Shown: positions 34,117 to 44,300 of the stretch, in pieces
Position numbering within the stretch: position 1 is the stretch's first letter
Layout of the letters: the number at the start of each line of letters is the position of its first letter
Source: Desulfurellaceae bacterium bin18
GTDB taxonomy: Bacteria > Desulfobacterota > Binatia > Bin18
Assembly (NCBI GenBank): GCA_002238415.1
Contig: MPMI01000013.1
Location: 49,683 to 113,682 of the forward strand
DNA length: 64,000 nucleotides
Direction of reading: 5' to 3'
Position numbers and translations under genes: made by a program
Notes under the pieces: generated by a model
Databases searched by the model: none
What the model was told of the DNA's origin: nothing
What the model saw: only the letters and a program-made list of their open reading frames with translations

Positions 34117-36036
34117 TTAGCGTGGAGCGGGATGTGCCCGTAAGTGCTGGTGTATTTTTTCCGCCAGGATCGGGGTAATCCCCGTGACTTGGCCCAGTGC
34201 TTCGGGTGCGGCGGCGCGCACGCGCTTGAGGCTGCCAAAATGCCGTAAGAGCGCTTTGCGTTTGGCCGGGCCAACGCCGCTAATCGCATCGAGCGGCGAA
34301 CTGAGTCGCTCTTTGGCCCGCAGCTTCCGGTGATAGGTAATGGCAAAGCGGTGGGCCTCATCCCTGATACGTTGCAGAAGGAAGAGAGCAGTGGCGTTGG
34401 GCTTGAGCACGACCGGATTCTTGCGACCGGGCAGAAAGACACGCTCGGAGGAATGGGCGACTTCTTCAGCAAACGGGTCCCGCTCGGTCCGCATCTTGGC
34501 CAGACCAATGACATCGACCTCAGTAATCCCCAACTCTCTCAGCACAGTAACAGCGACGCCGAGTTGGCCTTTGCCGCCATCTACCATGAGGAGGTCTGGC
34601 AGGTCGTGTTCCGCTAGGGCACGCTGATAGCGGCGGGTGAGGACCTCATACATCATGCCGAAATCGTCCGCTCCTTCGACGGTTTTGATGCGAAACCGGC
34701 GGTAGCGGTTCCTATCCGGCTCGCACTCGTCAAAGACAACCATGGAACCGACAGAGAGATTGCCCTGGGTATTCGAAATGTCGAAACACTCAATGCGTTT
34801 TGGCGCGTTTTGCAGGTGCAGCGCACGGCGTAGGCTCTCCAGCGTCTTCTCTTTGTGCTCTTCTCCCCGCCGCTTTTCGACAAAGCTGTGCCGCGCATTT
34901 TCCTGGGCCATTTCCACCAGCCGCAGTTTGGCTCCCCGCTGCGGACAGAGCAGGCCGATCTTCTTCCCCTTGCGTTCCGAGAGGAGTTCCGCCCTGATGC
35001 CGGCATCGTCGAGCACAACCGGGACAAGAATCTCGTCGGGCACAAACCGGTCGCCCTGGTAGAATTGGCTCAGGAATTCGGCCACGACCTCGGCGTCGGG
35101 AAACTCATTGTCGGTAAAGCTATAGGCCAGGTTGCCAATCAGTTTTCCACCACGCACAAACAGGACCTGTCCTTCGATCAGTCCGCCCTCGCGATACAGG
35201 CCGAACACGTCCTGGTCATTCCCCAGGGGGGTGGAGACCAGCTGCTTTTCCGCGGTTTTTGTCATGGCCTGAATTTGGTCCCGCAGCCGGGCGGCTTCTT
35301 CAAAACGCAGAGCGTCGGCGGCCTGGGTCATCTGCCGGGTGAGGCGGTCTATCAGTTGGGTACTTTTGCCCTCAAGCAGCAGCAGGGCATTTTTCAGTTG
35401 GTGCTGGTAGTCGTCGGGGTCGACCGGCAGAGTACAGGGCCCGAGGCAGCGCTTGATCTGATATTCCAGGCATGGCCTGGTGCGGTTGCGAAAGACGGTA
35501 TCCGTACAGGTCCGCAGGGGGAAAACTCTCCGGATGATTTCCAAGGTCTCCTGGACTGCCGTGCTGGAGTGGAAGGGTCCCAGATATTTACTGCCGTCTT
35601 TCGCAATCTGGCGAGTCAGGAGGAGGCGGGGCCACTGGTCATGCTGGGTGACCTTCACGTGCCAATAGGAGGTGTTGTCTTTGAGACGAATATTATACCG
35701 AGGCCGGAATTGCTTGATCAGGGTGTCTTCGAGCAGCAACGCCTCTTTTTCGGTTTGGGTAACAAGGACCTCGACATCAGTCAGTTGGGCGAGGAGAAAA
35801 CGGATTTGCGCCCGGCCGTCCCCACCGCGGGCGTATTGTCTGACCCGGGCGCGCAGATTGTTCGCTTTCCCGACATAGATCACGGTGTCGTTATGATCCG
35901 TGAACTTATAGACGCCGGGACTGGTTGGCAGGGTTGTCAGCTTGGCTTCGAGTTCGGCGTTACGGGAGAAAGAATGAACGTGTCCAGCTTTTTTGTCTGG
36001 TTGGAGGACACCTTCACTCTTTAAGGCATTCGCCAC
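34117..36036 (-). CDS. uvrC: UvrC excinuclease subunit with PE1-encoded N-terminus
   Basis: Cuts DNA on both sides of a lesion in UvrABC nucleotide excision repair. Parts: GIY-YIG domain (SPGVYKF...VIYVGKANNLRARV), UvrB-binding UVR motif (RFEEAARLRDQI), RNase-H-like endonuclease core (ECFDISNTQGN, LLMVDGGKGQLG) and tandem helix-hairpin-helix (ISGVGPAKRKALLRHFG). GTG 36036 is chosen because GAGG stands six bases upstream. No start codon exists inside or just after PE1 copy 3 in this frame. Residues 6-23 (KSEGVLQPDKKAGHVHSF) are therefore translated from the repeat and have no counterpart in ordinary UvrC. Confidence 0.94.
   Translation of the reverse strand: MANALKSEGVLQPDKKAGHVHSFSRNAELEAKLTTLPTSPGVYKFTDHNDTVIYVGKANNLRARVRQYARGGDGRAQIRFLLAQLTDVEVLVTQTEKEALLLEDTLIKQFRPRYNIRLKDNTSYWHVKVTQHDQWPRLLLTRQIAKDGSKYLGPFHSSTAVQETLEIIRRVFPLRTCTDTVFRNRTRPCLEYQIKRCLGPCTLPVDPDDYQHQLKNALLLLEGKSTQLIDRLTRQMTQAADALRFEEAARLRDQIQAMTKTAEKQLVSTPLGNDQDVFGLYREGGLIEGQVLFVRGGKLIGNLAYSFTDNEFPDAEVVAEFLSQFYQGDRFVPDEILVPVVLDDAGIRAELLSERKGKKIGLLCPQRGAKLRLVEMAQENARHSFVEKRRGEEHKEKTLESLRRALHLQNAPKRIECFDISNTQGNLSVGSMVVFDECEPDRNRYRRFRIKTVEGADDFGMMYEVLTRRYQRALAEHDLPDLLMVDGGKGQLGVAVTVLRELGITEVDVIGLAKMRTERDPFAEEVAHSSERVFLPGRKNPVVLKPNATALFLLQRIRDEAHRFAITYHRKLRAKERLSSPLDAISGVGPAKRKALLRHFGSLKRVRAAAPEALGQVTGITPILAEKIHQHLRAHPAPR
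35969..36022. repeat. PE1 palindromic element, copy 3 (inside uvrC)
   Basis: 54 bp, the most diverged copy: AAAGAATGAACGTGTCC against GGACACCTTCACTCTTT. It keeps the uvrC frame open and adds 18 codons right after the start region. Confidence 0.9.
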
Positions 36037-36046
36037 ACGAATCCTC

Positions 36047-36077
36047 AAAAAAGAAGGGCGACCCCGAAGGCCGCCCC
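36047..36077 (-). terminator. Rho-independent terminator between comEA and uvrC
   Basis: On the minus strand GGGCGGCC-TTCG-GGGTCGCCC is followed by TTCTTTTTT. It lies about 50 bases after the comEA stop and directly before the uvrC ribosome site, so uvrC expression from the comEA promoter would be reduced. Confidence 0.85.
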
Positions 36078-36124
36078 GACAGCAGTGTTCAGATACGCTG
36101 CTATTCCGTCGCAGGTTCCGCCAG

Positions 36125-36466
36125 TTATTCGCTGGCCCCTACGGTGATTTGCTCTTTCAGTTTCTCAAGCGTCTTCTCGCCGATACCTGTGACGTTTTGC
36201 AGATCGTCCACGGTCGCAAACGGACCGTTTGCTTCGCGATGGGCAATAATAGCTGCAGCTTTTGTTTCGCCGATACCGGGCAGGGTCTGCAGGGCGGCCG
36301 CATCGGCCATGTTGATGTCGATCGGCCCGGCGGCCTCAGGCATCGTCTCATCAGCGGCTTCGGCCATCTTCTCAGCCGCCTCGTGATGATCCGCCCAGAC
36401 GGGCGCTCCGATGACGCAACCGACCGCAAAGATCCCGAGCGCTAACCAGAGAAATTTCTGTTTCAT
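36125..36466 (-). CDS. comEA: ComEA-like helix-hairpin-helix DNA-binding protein
   Basis: A 113-aa exported DNA receptor for transformation. It has a signal peptide or N-terminal anchor (KFLWLALGIFAVGCVIGAPV), a short acidic linker, and the double helix-hairpin-helix INMADAAALQTLPGIGETKA plus VTGIGEKTLEKLKEQI. It grips double-stranded DNA in the periplasm and hands it to ComEC. AAGGAGG precedes the ATG. It forms a functional set with comEC and comM, though a terminator separates it from uvrC-comEC. Confidence 0.9.
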   Translation of the reverse strand: MKQKFLWLALGIFAVGCVIGAPVWADHHEAAEKMAEAADETMPEAAGPIDINMADAAALQTLPGIGETKAAAIIAHREANGPFATVDDLQNVTGIGEKTLEKLKEQITVGASE

Positions 36467-36499
36467 ACTTCCTCCTTACGAAAATAGAATAAGGGGGAC

Positions 36500-36527
36500 A
36501 CACTAGGTCTGCAATCCATATCTGTCA
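36500..36527 (-). promoter_or_regulatory. Possible comEA promoter
   Basis: On the minus strand TTGACA is followed after 16 bases by TAGTGT, about 35 bases upstream of the comEA start. The -35 is perfect and the -10 is weak. Confidence 0.35.
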
Positions 36528-36637
36528 ATACGTCATAAAGAGGGCGCGGTCGCGTTGACCGAGTAGGGTAAACCCGTTAGATGAAGGGTTGACACACTAC
36601 AGCTATTGAGCTGTTTGCAGAAGGAGAACCGTTCAGT

Positions 36638-38011
36638 ATGGCGACGATAATCACCGAGGACTGCATTAACTGCGGGGCGTGTGAGCCCGAGTGTCCCAAT
36701 ACCGCGATCTATCAGGGCGGCGTGGAGTGGGACTTCAACGGCGCGGTCAATCCGGCCATCGATGACGACATCTTCTATATCGTGCCGGACAAGTGCACGG
36801 AGTGTGTGGGCTTTTTCGACCAGGAAGCCTGTGCGGCGGTGTGTCCGGTAGACTGCTGTCTGCCCAACCCGGACATTGTGGAGACGGAAGAAGCGTTACT
36901 GGCCCGGGCCAAGGAGTTACATCCCGAGCAGACGTTTGGGGATGACTTCCCCTCTCGCTTCAAGGGTGAGGGCGGAGAAGCCGCGCCGGCTGAGGCTGAG
37001 GCCCCGGCAGCAAATGGCGCAGCGGCACCCGCTGCACCTGCGGCCGCGCCGGCACCCGCTGCAGCCCCGGTAGCACCCGTTGCCGTAGCGCCAGCAGTGA
37101 CGGCACCGACACCCAAACCGGTTGCACCCAAAAAGGTCGTGGAAGAAAAAGTCTTTGAAGGCGAACTGGCCGGCACCTACGCCCAAGCCCTTGCCCGAGT
37201 CCAGCAAGCGCAAAACAATTCCATTCTGGGGACGCTGCTTGCCTCGGCCCAGCCCATCCTTGGCGCGCTACCGCTCTCAACCAAGCGCGCCCTGGAACAA
37301 GCTGTTGGGGATACGCGTTATTTTCATGTCGGGACGGCGACCAGCCTGAATATCCTGTTCAATATGGTCCTGTACCCGATTATTCTCCTGGCCGTCTATA
37401 GCGCTGTTTTAGGGGGGGAACTCTTCAGTCAAGCGGCGAATAAATTTATCTTTCTTGGTGTTCTGATTGCCTCGGTCGAAACCTTAATCCGCCTGCGCGA
37501 ATCTTTCTTTCAGGGCGTTCCAACCGAAGACACTCCGTTGCGTGGGACCTTCTACGGTCTCCCCCTTGCTCCGGCGATGGCTCCTTTTCTCGGTGTTTCC
37601 GGAGGACGGACCCCCGATAAGGGTGACCAGCCGATTGAGGGTTATTACACGCCGGAGTTTGATGAGAAGACCGAACGTTCGCGTCGTTATGGCGAGCGAT
37701 ATACGGTCGAAGAACAGGGCAACGCCTACATCCTGCGCATGGAATTCCCGCGTCGCGTCCCGGTTTCTGCTGCCAAGCGGGAAATGGGCATTGGCGATGA
37801 AATGCCCGACTACGAGTATGCGCTCTCTCTGAAGGACGGCAATTTTCTTGTACGCGGCAGTGTTGATGAGCCCGATATCCGGACACTCGCCGCGGTCTCG
37901 TCCGCATTTCCCCCTGACTTTAACAAACGTATTGATGTGCGTGGTGGGATATCGAGTTTTAAGCACCGCTATAGCGGTAAAACGCTCGAAGTTGTGCTGT
38001 TCAAACGCTAA
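36638..38011 (+). CDS. 2[4Fe-4S] ferredoxin-membrane-Hsp20-like fusion protein
   Basis: A 457-aa three-part protein. Residues 1-80 are a YfhL-type ferredoxin with CINCGACEPEC (C9, C12, C15, C19) and CTECVGFFDQEACAAVCPVDC, enough for two [4Fe-4S] clusters. Residues about 108-165 are an Ala-Pro linker. A hydrophobic stretch (about 232-265, NILFNMVLYPIILLAVYSAV) is followed by a C-terminal part (about 345-457) that looks like an Hsp20/alpha-crystallin sandwich (YILRMEFPRRVPVS, then EYALSLKDGNFLVRG). I know no named protein of this build. It may tether an electron carrier to the membrane. The gene is monocistronic and ends at PE1 copy 4. Confidence 0.8.
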   Translation: MATIITEDCINCGACEPECPNTAIYQGGVEWDFNGAVNPAIDDDIFYIVPDKCTECVGFFDQEACAAVCPVDCCLPNPDIVETEEALLARAKELHPEQTFGDDFPSRFKGEGGEAAPAEAEAPAANGAAAPAAPAAAPAPAAAPVAPVAVAPAVTAPTPKPVAPKKVVEEKVFEGELAGTYAQALARVQQAQNNSILGTLLASAQPILGALPLSTKRALEQAVGDTRYFHVGTATSLNILFNMVLYPIILLAVYSAVLGGELFSQAANKFIFLGVLIASVETLIRLRESFFQGVPTEDTPLRGTFYGLPLAPAMAPFLGVSGGRTPDKGDQPIEGYYTPEFDEKTERSRRYGERYTVEEQGNAYILRMEFPRRVPVSAAKREMGIGDEMPDYEYALSLKDGNFLVRGSVDEPDIRTLAAVSSAFPPDFNKRIDVRGGISSFKHRYSGKTLEVVLFKR

Positions 38012-38065
38012 AAAGAGTAAACGTGTCCTCCAACAACATGCCGCTGCTGGACACGTTTACTCTTT
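38012..38065. repeat. PE1 palindromic element, copy 4
   Basis: 54 bp, starting on the base after the ferredoxin-fusion stop codon: AAAGAGTAAACGTGTCC against GGACACGTTTACTCTTT, 17 paired bases. It could act as a 3' hairpin protecting or ending the message. Confidence 0.95.
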
Positions 38066-38128
38066 CATGTAGGGGTCACGCCTGCGTTATCCCTACGGGG
38101 TGCAGGGTCGCCCCATAAGCAAAGAGGT

Positions 38129-41100
38129 ATGCCTCAAAAGCGAGTATTCATCTCCGACTCGCTTGCCATCCTGCAAGAGGCGCTCGTTGCCGCTGTCCAC
38201 ACGCTCAAAGCGGCCGACTCGCTGACTCCGCTCACGATTATTGTTCCCAGTGATGTCGTTGGCTCACAGCTCAGCAACGCCATTGCCAGGGCTGGTAACG
38301 GGCATATCGGTCTGCGATTTACAACGCTGCTCGACTATGCGGTACGCCTGACCGAAGCGCGACTGAGGCAGGAGGGGAAACGTCGCGTCTCAGCCGCGCT
38401 GGTTCCGCTGCTCGTGAAGCGTCTCTTGCTGGAACAGGCCCGGCAGCCCCGGTTTCCCAAGCTCTTGAGCGAGACGCTGTCTGACCTCAAGCAGGCGGAC
38501 GTCCGGCCCCACCATCTGCACTTGTTGTATACTCGGATTCCTGCGCAGGAGGTATTATATCGAGGGAAAATACGTCAGCTGCTGGACCTCTACACGCGCT
38601 ATGAAAAGAGCTTGGACGAACGGCAGCTCGTTGATGACGCCAATCTGTTCACTGTCCAGGTCCAGGCAGCACTGCGTGACGGGCCGCTGCTGGTGTATGG
38701 CGGTCTTGAGTATACCGCACGCCAGCGACATTTTTTGGAAACGCTCTTCACGCAGAGGGATACCCTGGTCTTTCTTCCCTGGCGACCCGGTTCGGCCTAT
38801 GAAGCCGCGACGCCCACATTGAGCTGGCTCACCGGGCTCGGCTTTCAGTCGTCTCCATTAGCCCGTCCGCAGGCCCCGTCCTGCTCTCTTGCTCAGGTCC
38901 AAGCCCGGCTTTTTGAACGAGCCGGGGAAACGCCCCAGCGACCGGTCTCAACGCGCCCGGATGCCTCGCTTCACATCATTTCTGCACCAGATCAAACCCA
39001 GGAGGCGCGTGAAATTGCACGCACGATCTTCTCACTGGTCAGAGAGCAGGACTATGCGTTTGACGAGATTGGCGTGCTCCTCACCGAGTCAAACACCTAT
39101 GGTCCGTTATTGCGGGAGACGCTCTCCCGCCTGGGGATTCCGTGCACCCTTGTTGCAGAGCAGCCCTTGCTGGCCACGCGACAGGGGAAAGCCGTGCAGG
39201 CGCTGTGTCAGCTCTTGTCTGAAAACTGCTCGCGGCAGCGCCTTTTCGCCTTTCTCAGGCTGGCTCGCCCCCCGTTTCAAGACCTGATTGGGGAAGCCGT
39301 CTCTCGGGCGCATATCGCCCAGTGGGAAGCCCTTTGTCTGGAGGCCGGGATAGGACACGGAGGCCAGGAATGGCACGTTCGCCTCGCCGCGCTGGAAACA
39401 CGCTACCAAAACCCGTCGGAGGGACAAGCCGAACGGTTGGCACCCGCGCTCCGTTTGCTTGTCAGGTTTATGGACCGTTTGCTGACGGACGTGAAGATGG
39501 TTCAAGACCAACACACCTGGGAAGGCTGGCTAATCCACTTCCTGCGGATGTATGCAGACTATGTGTCCGGTGAGGTCTCGTGGAGTGACGAGGAGCCAGA
39601 CCGACAAGGCACGGGTGAGCAGAGTCTGAATATTGGGGAGACCCTCCGGAGTCTCTCCCCACTTTTGGCTGAAACAACTCGCCCTGCGGAGTGGGTTGAG
39701 ACTGTTCTGGGCTGCCTTGCCTGGGGAAAGGTGCAACCCCGAAAAACGCACACGACCGGCGTCTTTCTCGGTGAGGTGACCCAGGCGACCGGTCTCCGCT
39801 TCCGAGCGGTCATCCTGCCGGGCCTGGCGCAAGAGTCCGGGGCTCGCCGCGCCTCTCAGGACCCTATTTTGTCTGATGCCGAGCGCCAGCATCTTGCTGA
39901 AGTACTGACCATGGACGTACCGGTCCGTCGCCAGGCAGTTGAACGCCGACAGCTCCTTTTCATGCTGGCGACCCAGAGTGCGCAGGAGATGTTATGTCTG
40001 ACCTACCCACGCACTGTCCAGGGAGCCGCTCGCCCGCCCGCCACCCTCCTCTTACAGACGGTCAGTGTGCTGTGTGGCCGTCAGGCAACGCCGGCAGACC
40101 TGCAACACAGCAGCCGGTGGGTATCGGCGGCTGGAGGATACGCGCAGAGTACCCGGCCTGCGGTGGATGCGCTGGAGTTCCACCTGGCCTATGCTTTTAG
40201 CCATGCTCAGCAGGTCGCTGCGCATACGGTTCAGCCCGGTCTACAGACGCTACCGTTCTTTGTTCCCGCCGCGCGCGCGCTGGAGCAACGTTGGGAGCGT
40301 CCCTCCCTCACGGCCTTTGACGGCTGTATGCAAGCGGAAAGCGTCAAGAGCACACTGCGCCGGCACCTCTTCCCGCAGGGGCTGCATTTGTCCGCGAGCA
40401 GCCTGGAAACATATGCACGCTGTCCGTTTCGTTATTTTCTGGAGACCGTGCTTGCTCTCAAGCCGTGGGAAGAGCCGGAACAGATTCTTGCCCTCCTGCC
40501 ACGCGACCGGGGCGTGTTAGTGCATACCATCCTGCACGATTTTTTCTCCCGTCTCCAACAGACGGACCAGCTGCCCCTGTCCACGCAACGTGCTGATGAC
40601 GAGCGACGACTGCTCACCCAGGTAGCGGAGGAACAGTTTGCGGTGTTTGCGCAGACACGGCCGGTTGGACTGCCCCTGCTCTGGGAATGTGAGCGCGAAC
40701 ACCTGCTGCGGCGTTTGCACGCCTTTCTCCAGCGCGAACGCCAAACGACGTACAATTTTTATCCAGCGGCGTTTGAGGTGTTTTTTGGCATAAGGAGTAC
40801 ACGTGTCCAGCATCCACATACTATTGGAGGGCACGTGTACTCCTTCGGGACAAAGGAGCCGGAGGAGGCCGGCGCAGAATTTTTTTCAGCCCAAGCCGTT
40901 CCCTTTCGCCTTGATACAGGGGAAGAGGTCCAGCTCCGAGGACGGATTGACCGGATTGATGTTTCGGCGGAACACATTGACCGTGTACAACCCAGGCAGG
41001 CGCGTATTCTTGACTATAAGACGGGCCGGGCACCAACTCGGGGCTTTGCGGGTGGAACCGCGCTCCAACTGGCCCTGTATCTCTATGCCGCCCAGTATCT

Positions 41101-41392
41101 CCGCCCGGACCTGGACTGGGTTCGGGCGGAGTATATGAGTGTGGACGGAGTTGCTCAGCCTGACAAAAAATCCCTGACTGCGGAGGCACAAGCGGCAACG
41201 CTCGGCACCTTACGGACCATCATCACCCGCCTTGCCGAGGGCATCACCGCTGGACTGTTCTTTCCTGTTGCGGATGCCTGTCAGTCCTGTGCATTTCCCG
41301 AAATCTGCTCTGCGCATGGCTCAGAGTGGGCCGTACAGAAACTGCACGACCCCCATACAACGGCATGGCGCTGGGTACGGTCACAGGCATGA
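38129..41392 (+). CDS. addB: AddB-like helicase-nuclease subunit with PE1 insertion
   Basis: Subunit of the AddAB double-strand-break resection complex. It has a degenerate UvrD-like N-terminal helicase half and a C-terminal RecB-family nuclease: GRIDRIDV, then ILDYKTGRAP, then a QLALYLYAAQYL helix. The iron-sulfur cysteines are present (YARCPFRYF, and CQSCAFPEIC near the end). The product is 1087 aa, normal. Residues 889-906 (RSTRVQHPHTIGGHVYSF) come from PE1 copy 5, inserted in frame between the FEVFFG strand and the segment leading to the nuclease core, so the active site itself is not broken. The stop overlaps addA (ATGA). Confidence 0.92.
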   Translation: MPQKRVFISDSLAILQEALVAAVHTLKAADSLTPLTIIVPSDVVGSQLSNAIARAGNGHIGLRFTTLLDYAVRLTEARLRQEGKRRVSAALVPLLVKRLLLEQARQPRFPKLLSETLSDLKQADVRPHHLHLLYTRIPAQEVLYRGKIRQLLDLYTRYEKSLDERQLVDDANLFTVQVQAALRDGPLLVYGGLEYTARQRHFLETLFTQRDTLVFLPWRPGSAYEAATPTLSWLTGLGFQSSPLARPQAPSCSLAQVQARLFERAGETPQRPVSTRPDASLHIISAPDQTQEAREIARTIFSLVREQDYAFDEIGVLLTESNTYGPLLRETLSRLGIPCTLVAEQPLLATRQGKAVQALCQLLSENCSRQRLFAFLRLARPPFQDLIGEAVSRAHIAQWEALCLEAGIGHGGQEWHVRLAALETRYQNPSEGQAERLAPALRLLVRFMDRLLTDVKMVQDQHTWEGWLIHFLRMYADYVSGEVSWSDEEPDRQGTGEQSLNIGETLRSLSPLLAETTRPAEWVETVLGCLAWGKVQPRKTHTTGVFLGEVTQATGLRFRAVILPGLAQESGARRASQDPILSDAERQHLAEVLTMDVPVRRQAVERRQLLFMLATQSAQEMLCLTYPRTVQGAARPPATLLLQTVSVLCGRQATPADLQHSSRWVSAAGGYAQSTRPAVDALEFHLAYAFSHAQQVAAHTVQPGLQTLPFFVPAARALEQRWERPSLTAFDGCMQAESVKSTLRRHLFPQGLHLSASSLETYARCPFRYFLETVLALKPWEEPEQILALLPRDRGVLVHTILHDFFSRLQQTDQLPLSTQRADDERRLLTQVAEEQFAVFAQTRPVGLPLLWECEREHLLRRLHAFLQRERQTTYNFYPAAFEVFFGIRSTRVQHPHTIGGHVYSFGTKEPEEAGAEFFSAQAVPFRLDTGEEVQLRGRIDRIDVSAEHIDRVQPRQARILDYKTGRAPTRGFAGGTALQLALYLYAAQYLRPDLDWVRAEYMSVDGVAQPDKKSLTAEAQAATLGTLRTIITRLAEGITAGLFFPVADACQSCAFPEICSAHGSEWAVQKLHDPHTTAWRWVRSQA
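40792..40845. repeat. PE1 palindromic element, copy 5 (inside addB)
   Basis: 54 bp with ends AAGGAGTACACGTG and CACGTGTACTCCTT. Both arms carry matching changes relative to the usual AAAGAGTAAACGTG, so the stem is fully paired. It adds 18 codons in frame. Confidence 0.95.
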
Positions 41393-44300
41393 CCCACGCT
41401 TCTCTTTCGGACAACGGTGCTCAGCAGCGTATTGTCTCGGATTTTCAGACGACATTTTTACTGGAGGCCGGGGCAGGAACAGGCAAGACGCAACTCTTGT
41501 TGAGCCGGCTACTGGCCCTGCTGCGAACCGGTCGGAGTCCGCTGAGCCGGATCGCAGTTATCACCTTTACGGATAAGGCCGCGGCTGAACTCCGGACACG
41601 GCTCCGCACGGCTGTTGAGTCTGCACTCCAAACGTCCCTGCCTGAGGCAGAGCGCGCGGCCTTACAGTCTGTGCTGTCTGAGCTTGACCGGGCGATGGTG
41701 ATGACCATCCACGCCTTCTGCGCGGCCTTGTTACGTGAGCGAGCGCTGGAGGTCGGACTGGACCCGGCTTTTACAGTCTTGAACCAAGCCCAGGCACGCC
41801 TGTTGCACGACCAGGTCTGGCACACTTGGCTCACCCAAGAACTGCAACCTGGGCAGGACAGCTCGGACCTGCTACGCCAGGCATTTCGCGTTGGTCTCTC
41901 GGTCACCCATCTGAAGTCGCTGTGTGATTTTCTGGTCGAGCAGCGCGACTGCCTGGACTGGCGGCCCGCAGCAGTCGATGCAGATATCCCGACATACTGT
42001 GCTGAGGTCCGCCAGGCTGTCGCCCGGCTGGCCGATCTGCGGGACTGTTGTCACGACACGACAGATACGGTGCTCGAGCACATCACAAGCCTGACCGATA
42101 TCGTTCCGACGGCCCCCTATCAGGACAATACGGAGGACTGGGAATACTTCTTGTCACACCGCCTGACGGTACAGCCTCGAAAAGGGAGACAGACGAATTG
42201 GCAGCCGACCGCTGCGCTCGCCGAAGCACGCACGCTGCTCACACAGATAAAGGCCCTCCATCTCAAGGCCCAAGCCGCTATGCTGCATAATCTGACGGTG
42301 GGTCTGGCTGGCTGGCTGGGCGGCTATCTGCGCGCTTATCAGGCCACAAAACAGCAACAGGGCAGCCTCGATTTTCTGGACCTGCTGGTGCTGATGCGCG
42401 ACGGACTCAAGCACAATCGCGAGTTGCGACGCTATTTTCAACGCAGATTCGACTTCCTGCTGGTTGATGAAGTCCAGGACACCGATCCCTTACAAGCCGA
42501 AATGCTGTTCTTCCTGGCGGAGGATCAGCCCCGGACAGAGGACTGGACGCAGGTTGCGCTCCGCGCCGGAAAACTGTTTCTTGTCGGCGATCCCCAGCAG
42601 TCCATTTATCGCTTTCGGCGGGCCGATCTCGAAGTCTACCACCTGCTGCGCTCGGCGGTTGAGCAACAGGGGAGGGTCCTCAGCCTCTCAACGAATTTTC
42701 GGATGCGGGCTGCCCTGGTGGGATGGATGAACAACACCTTTTCACGGGTGCTGGACAATGCAGACGACCCGGACCAACCTGCCTATCTGCCGCTACGTCC
42801 TGTGGACCGGGACGAACACGGGCCACAAGCGGGGCCGACAGTGTTTCTTCTGGACCTGCCCTACACAGCGCCACACGAACAGACGAACCAGGACACGCCG
42901 CGGAACATCGAAGCGCGCTGTACGGCGCAATTTATCCGTCATAGCGTTGAACAGCAGACACTGGCGACACAAGCGGGCAGGCCCCTGAGGTATGGTGATA
43001 TCGCTCTCCTGTGTCGAACGAATCGAAGCGTAGAGCTGTATGAACGAGCCCTCCAGGATGCCGGCGTCCCGTACCGGAGCAAAAGAGGAAACGTGTCCTC
43101 CAAACAGACATCAGTGCGAGACACGTCTCCTCTTTCGGGCATGCAGCGGATTGCAGCAAGTCAGGAACGGACAGATATGCAGGCGTGTGTCAGGACGCTG
43201 GTCCATCCGGCGGACACCACGGCCCTGGTGGCAACCTTGCGCTCGTCACTCTTCGGCTTTTCAGACGAAGAGCTGGTGCAATTGCGCTGTGCCGGCGGGA
43301 CCTTCGACTATCTCAGCGGCAAAGTCCCCGAACAGCTCCCCTGTGCTGACCGGCTGCATGCCGCTTTTGCGGTGCTGCGCGCCTTACACCAGAGACTGTC
43401 CCATACTATGCAGAGCGCTCAGAGTGCCGGGGCCGGGCTTGCTGCGCTGCTCACCGAGATCTATGCCCACACCCCCTTACTCCCGTTGTTTGCCTGCCAC
43501 CCCCACGGTCAGCAGCGGCTCCACAACCTGCTTCACCGTGCTGAGACGCTGCGCGGGCTGCCCGGCCAATATGGGACGGCGCAGGATTTCTCCCCAGACT
43601 TTTTCGACCAGATGCTCACCTCTGCTCTGGATGAGTCCGAGGACGGACAGGCAGAGCAGGTGAGCGTCCTGGATGAGCCGCAAAACGATCTCCACATCCT
43701 GACGATTCACAAAGCCAAAGGACTGGAATTTCCACTTGTCATTATGGCGGAGTCCGGAGTGCCGCCCAACCGGCTGACCCGCCCCGGTCTGGTGAGCCGC
43801 AAAGACGCACGGCTTGAACTCCGCCTTGGTCCGCGCGCTCTTCAGTGTTGCACCCTGGGCTGGCAGGAGGCTGAGGCCCGAGAACGCCAGCAGGAAGCGG
43901 CAGAGGAAAGACGCCTGTGGTATGTGGCAGCAACGCGCGCTCGGGAATATGTCGTGTTTCCCCTGCCTTCACCGTCAGAGACGAAAAAAAAGGACAGCGT
44001 GCTGCATACGGTCCTGCGCGACCTCTCAGCCCACGTTCCGCATCCCGCCCAGCACCAGGTGCGTATGGATGCCAGCCAGCTAGATCGGCCATCGCCCTTG
44101 CCCGAGTTGGCCAGCTCCCAGAAAGAATTACCAGAAGAAGAATCCCCGGCAAAGGAAGCCACTGCCGAACGGGATAGCGTTTCTTCCTCAGTCTCTACCG
44201 ACGCTCAACCTTCCGATATAGACTGGGTAACGGACAGACGGCGACTCATCGCCAAAGGGCGGCGCAAACGTCACACCCGGAAGATACTTCGGCAGGGGAA

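Noticed and set aside
38012..38065. PE1 as an ordinary rho-independent terminator
   Set aside because: The stem is followed by CATG-type sequence rather than a T-tract, only three T end the element, and other copies lie inside genes that are transcribed through. A role in RNA ends is possible but not the main explanation.
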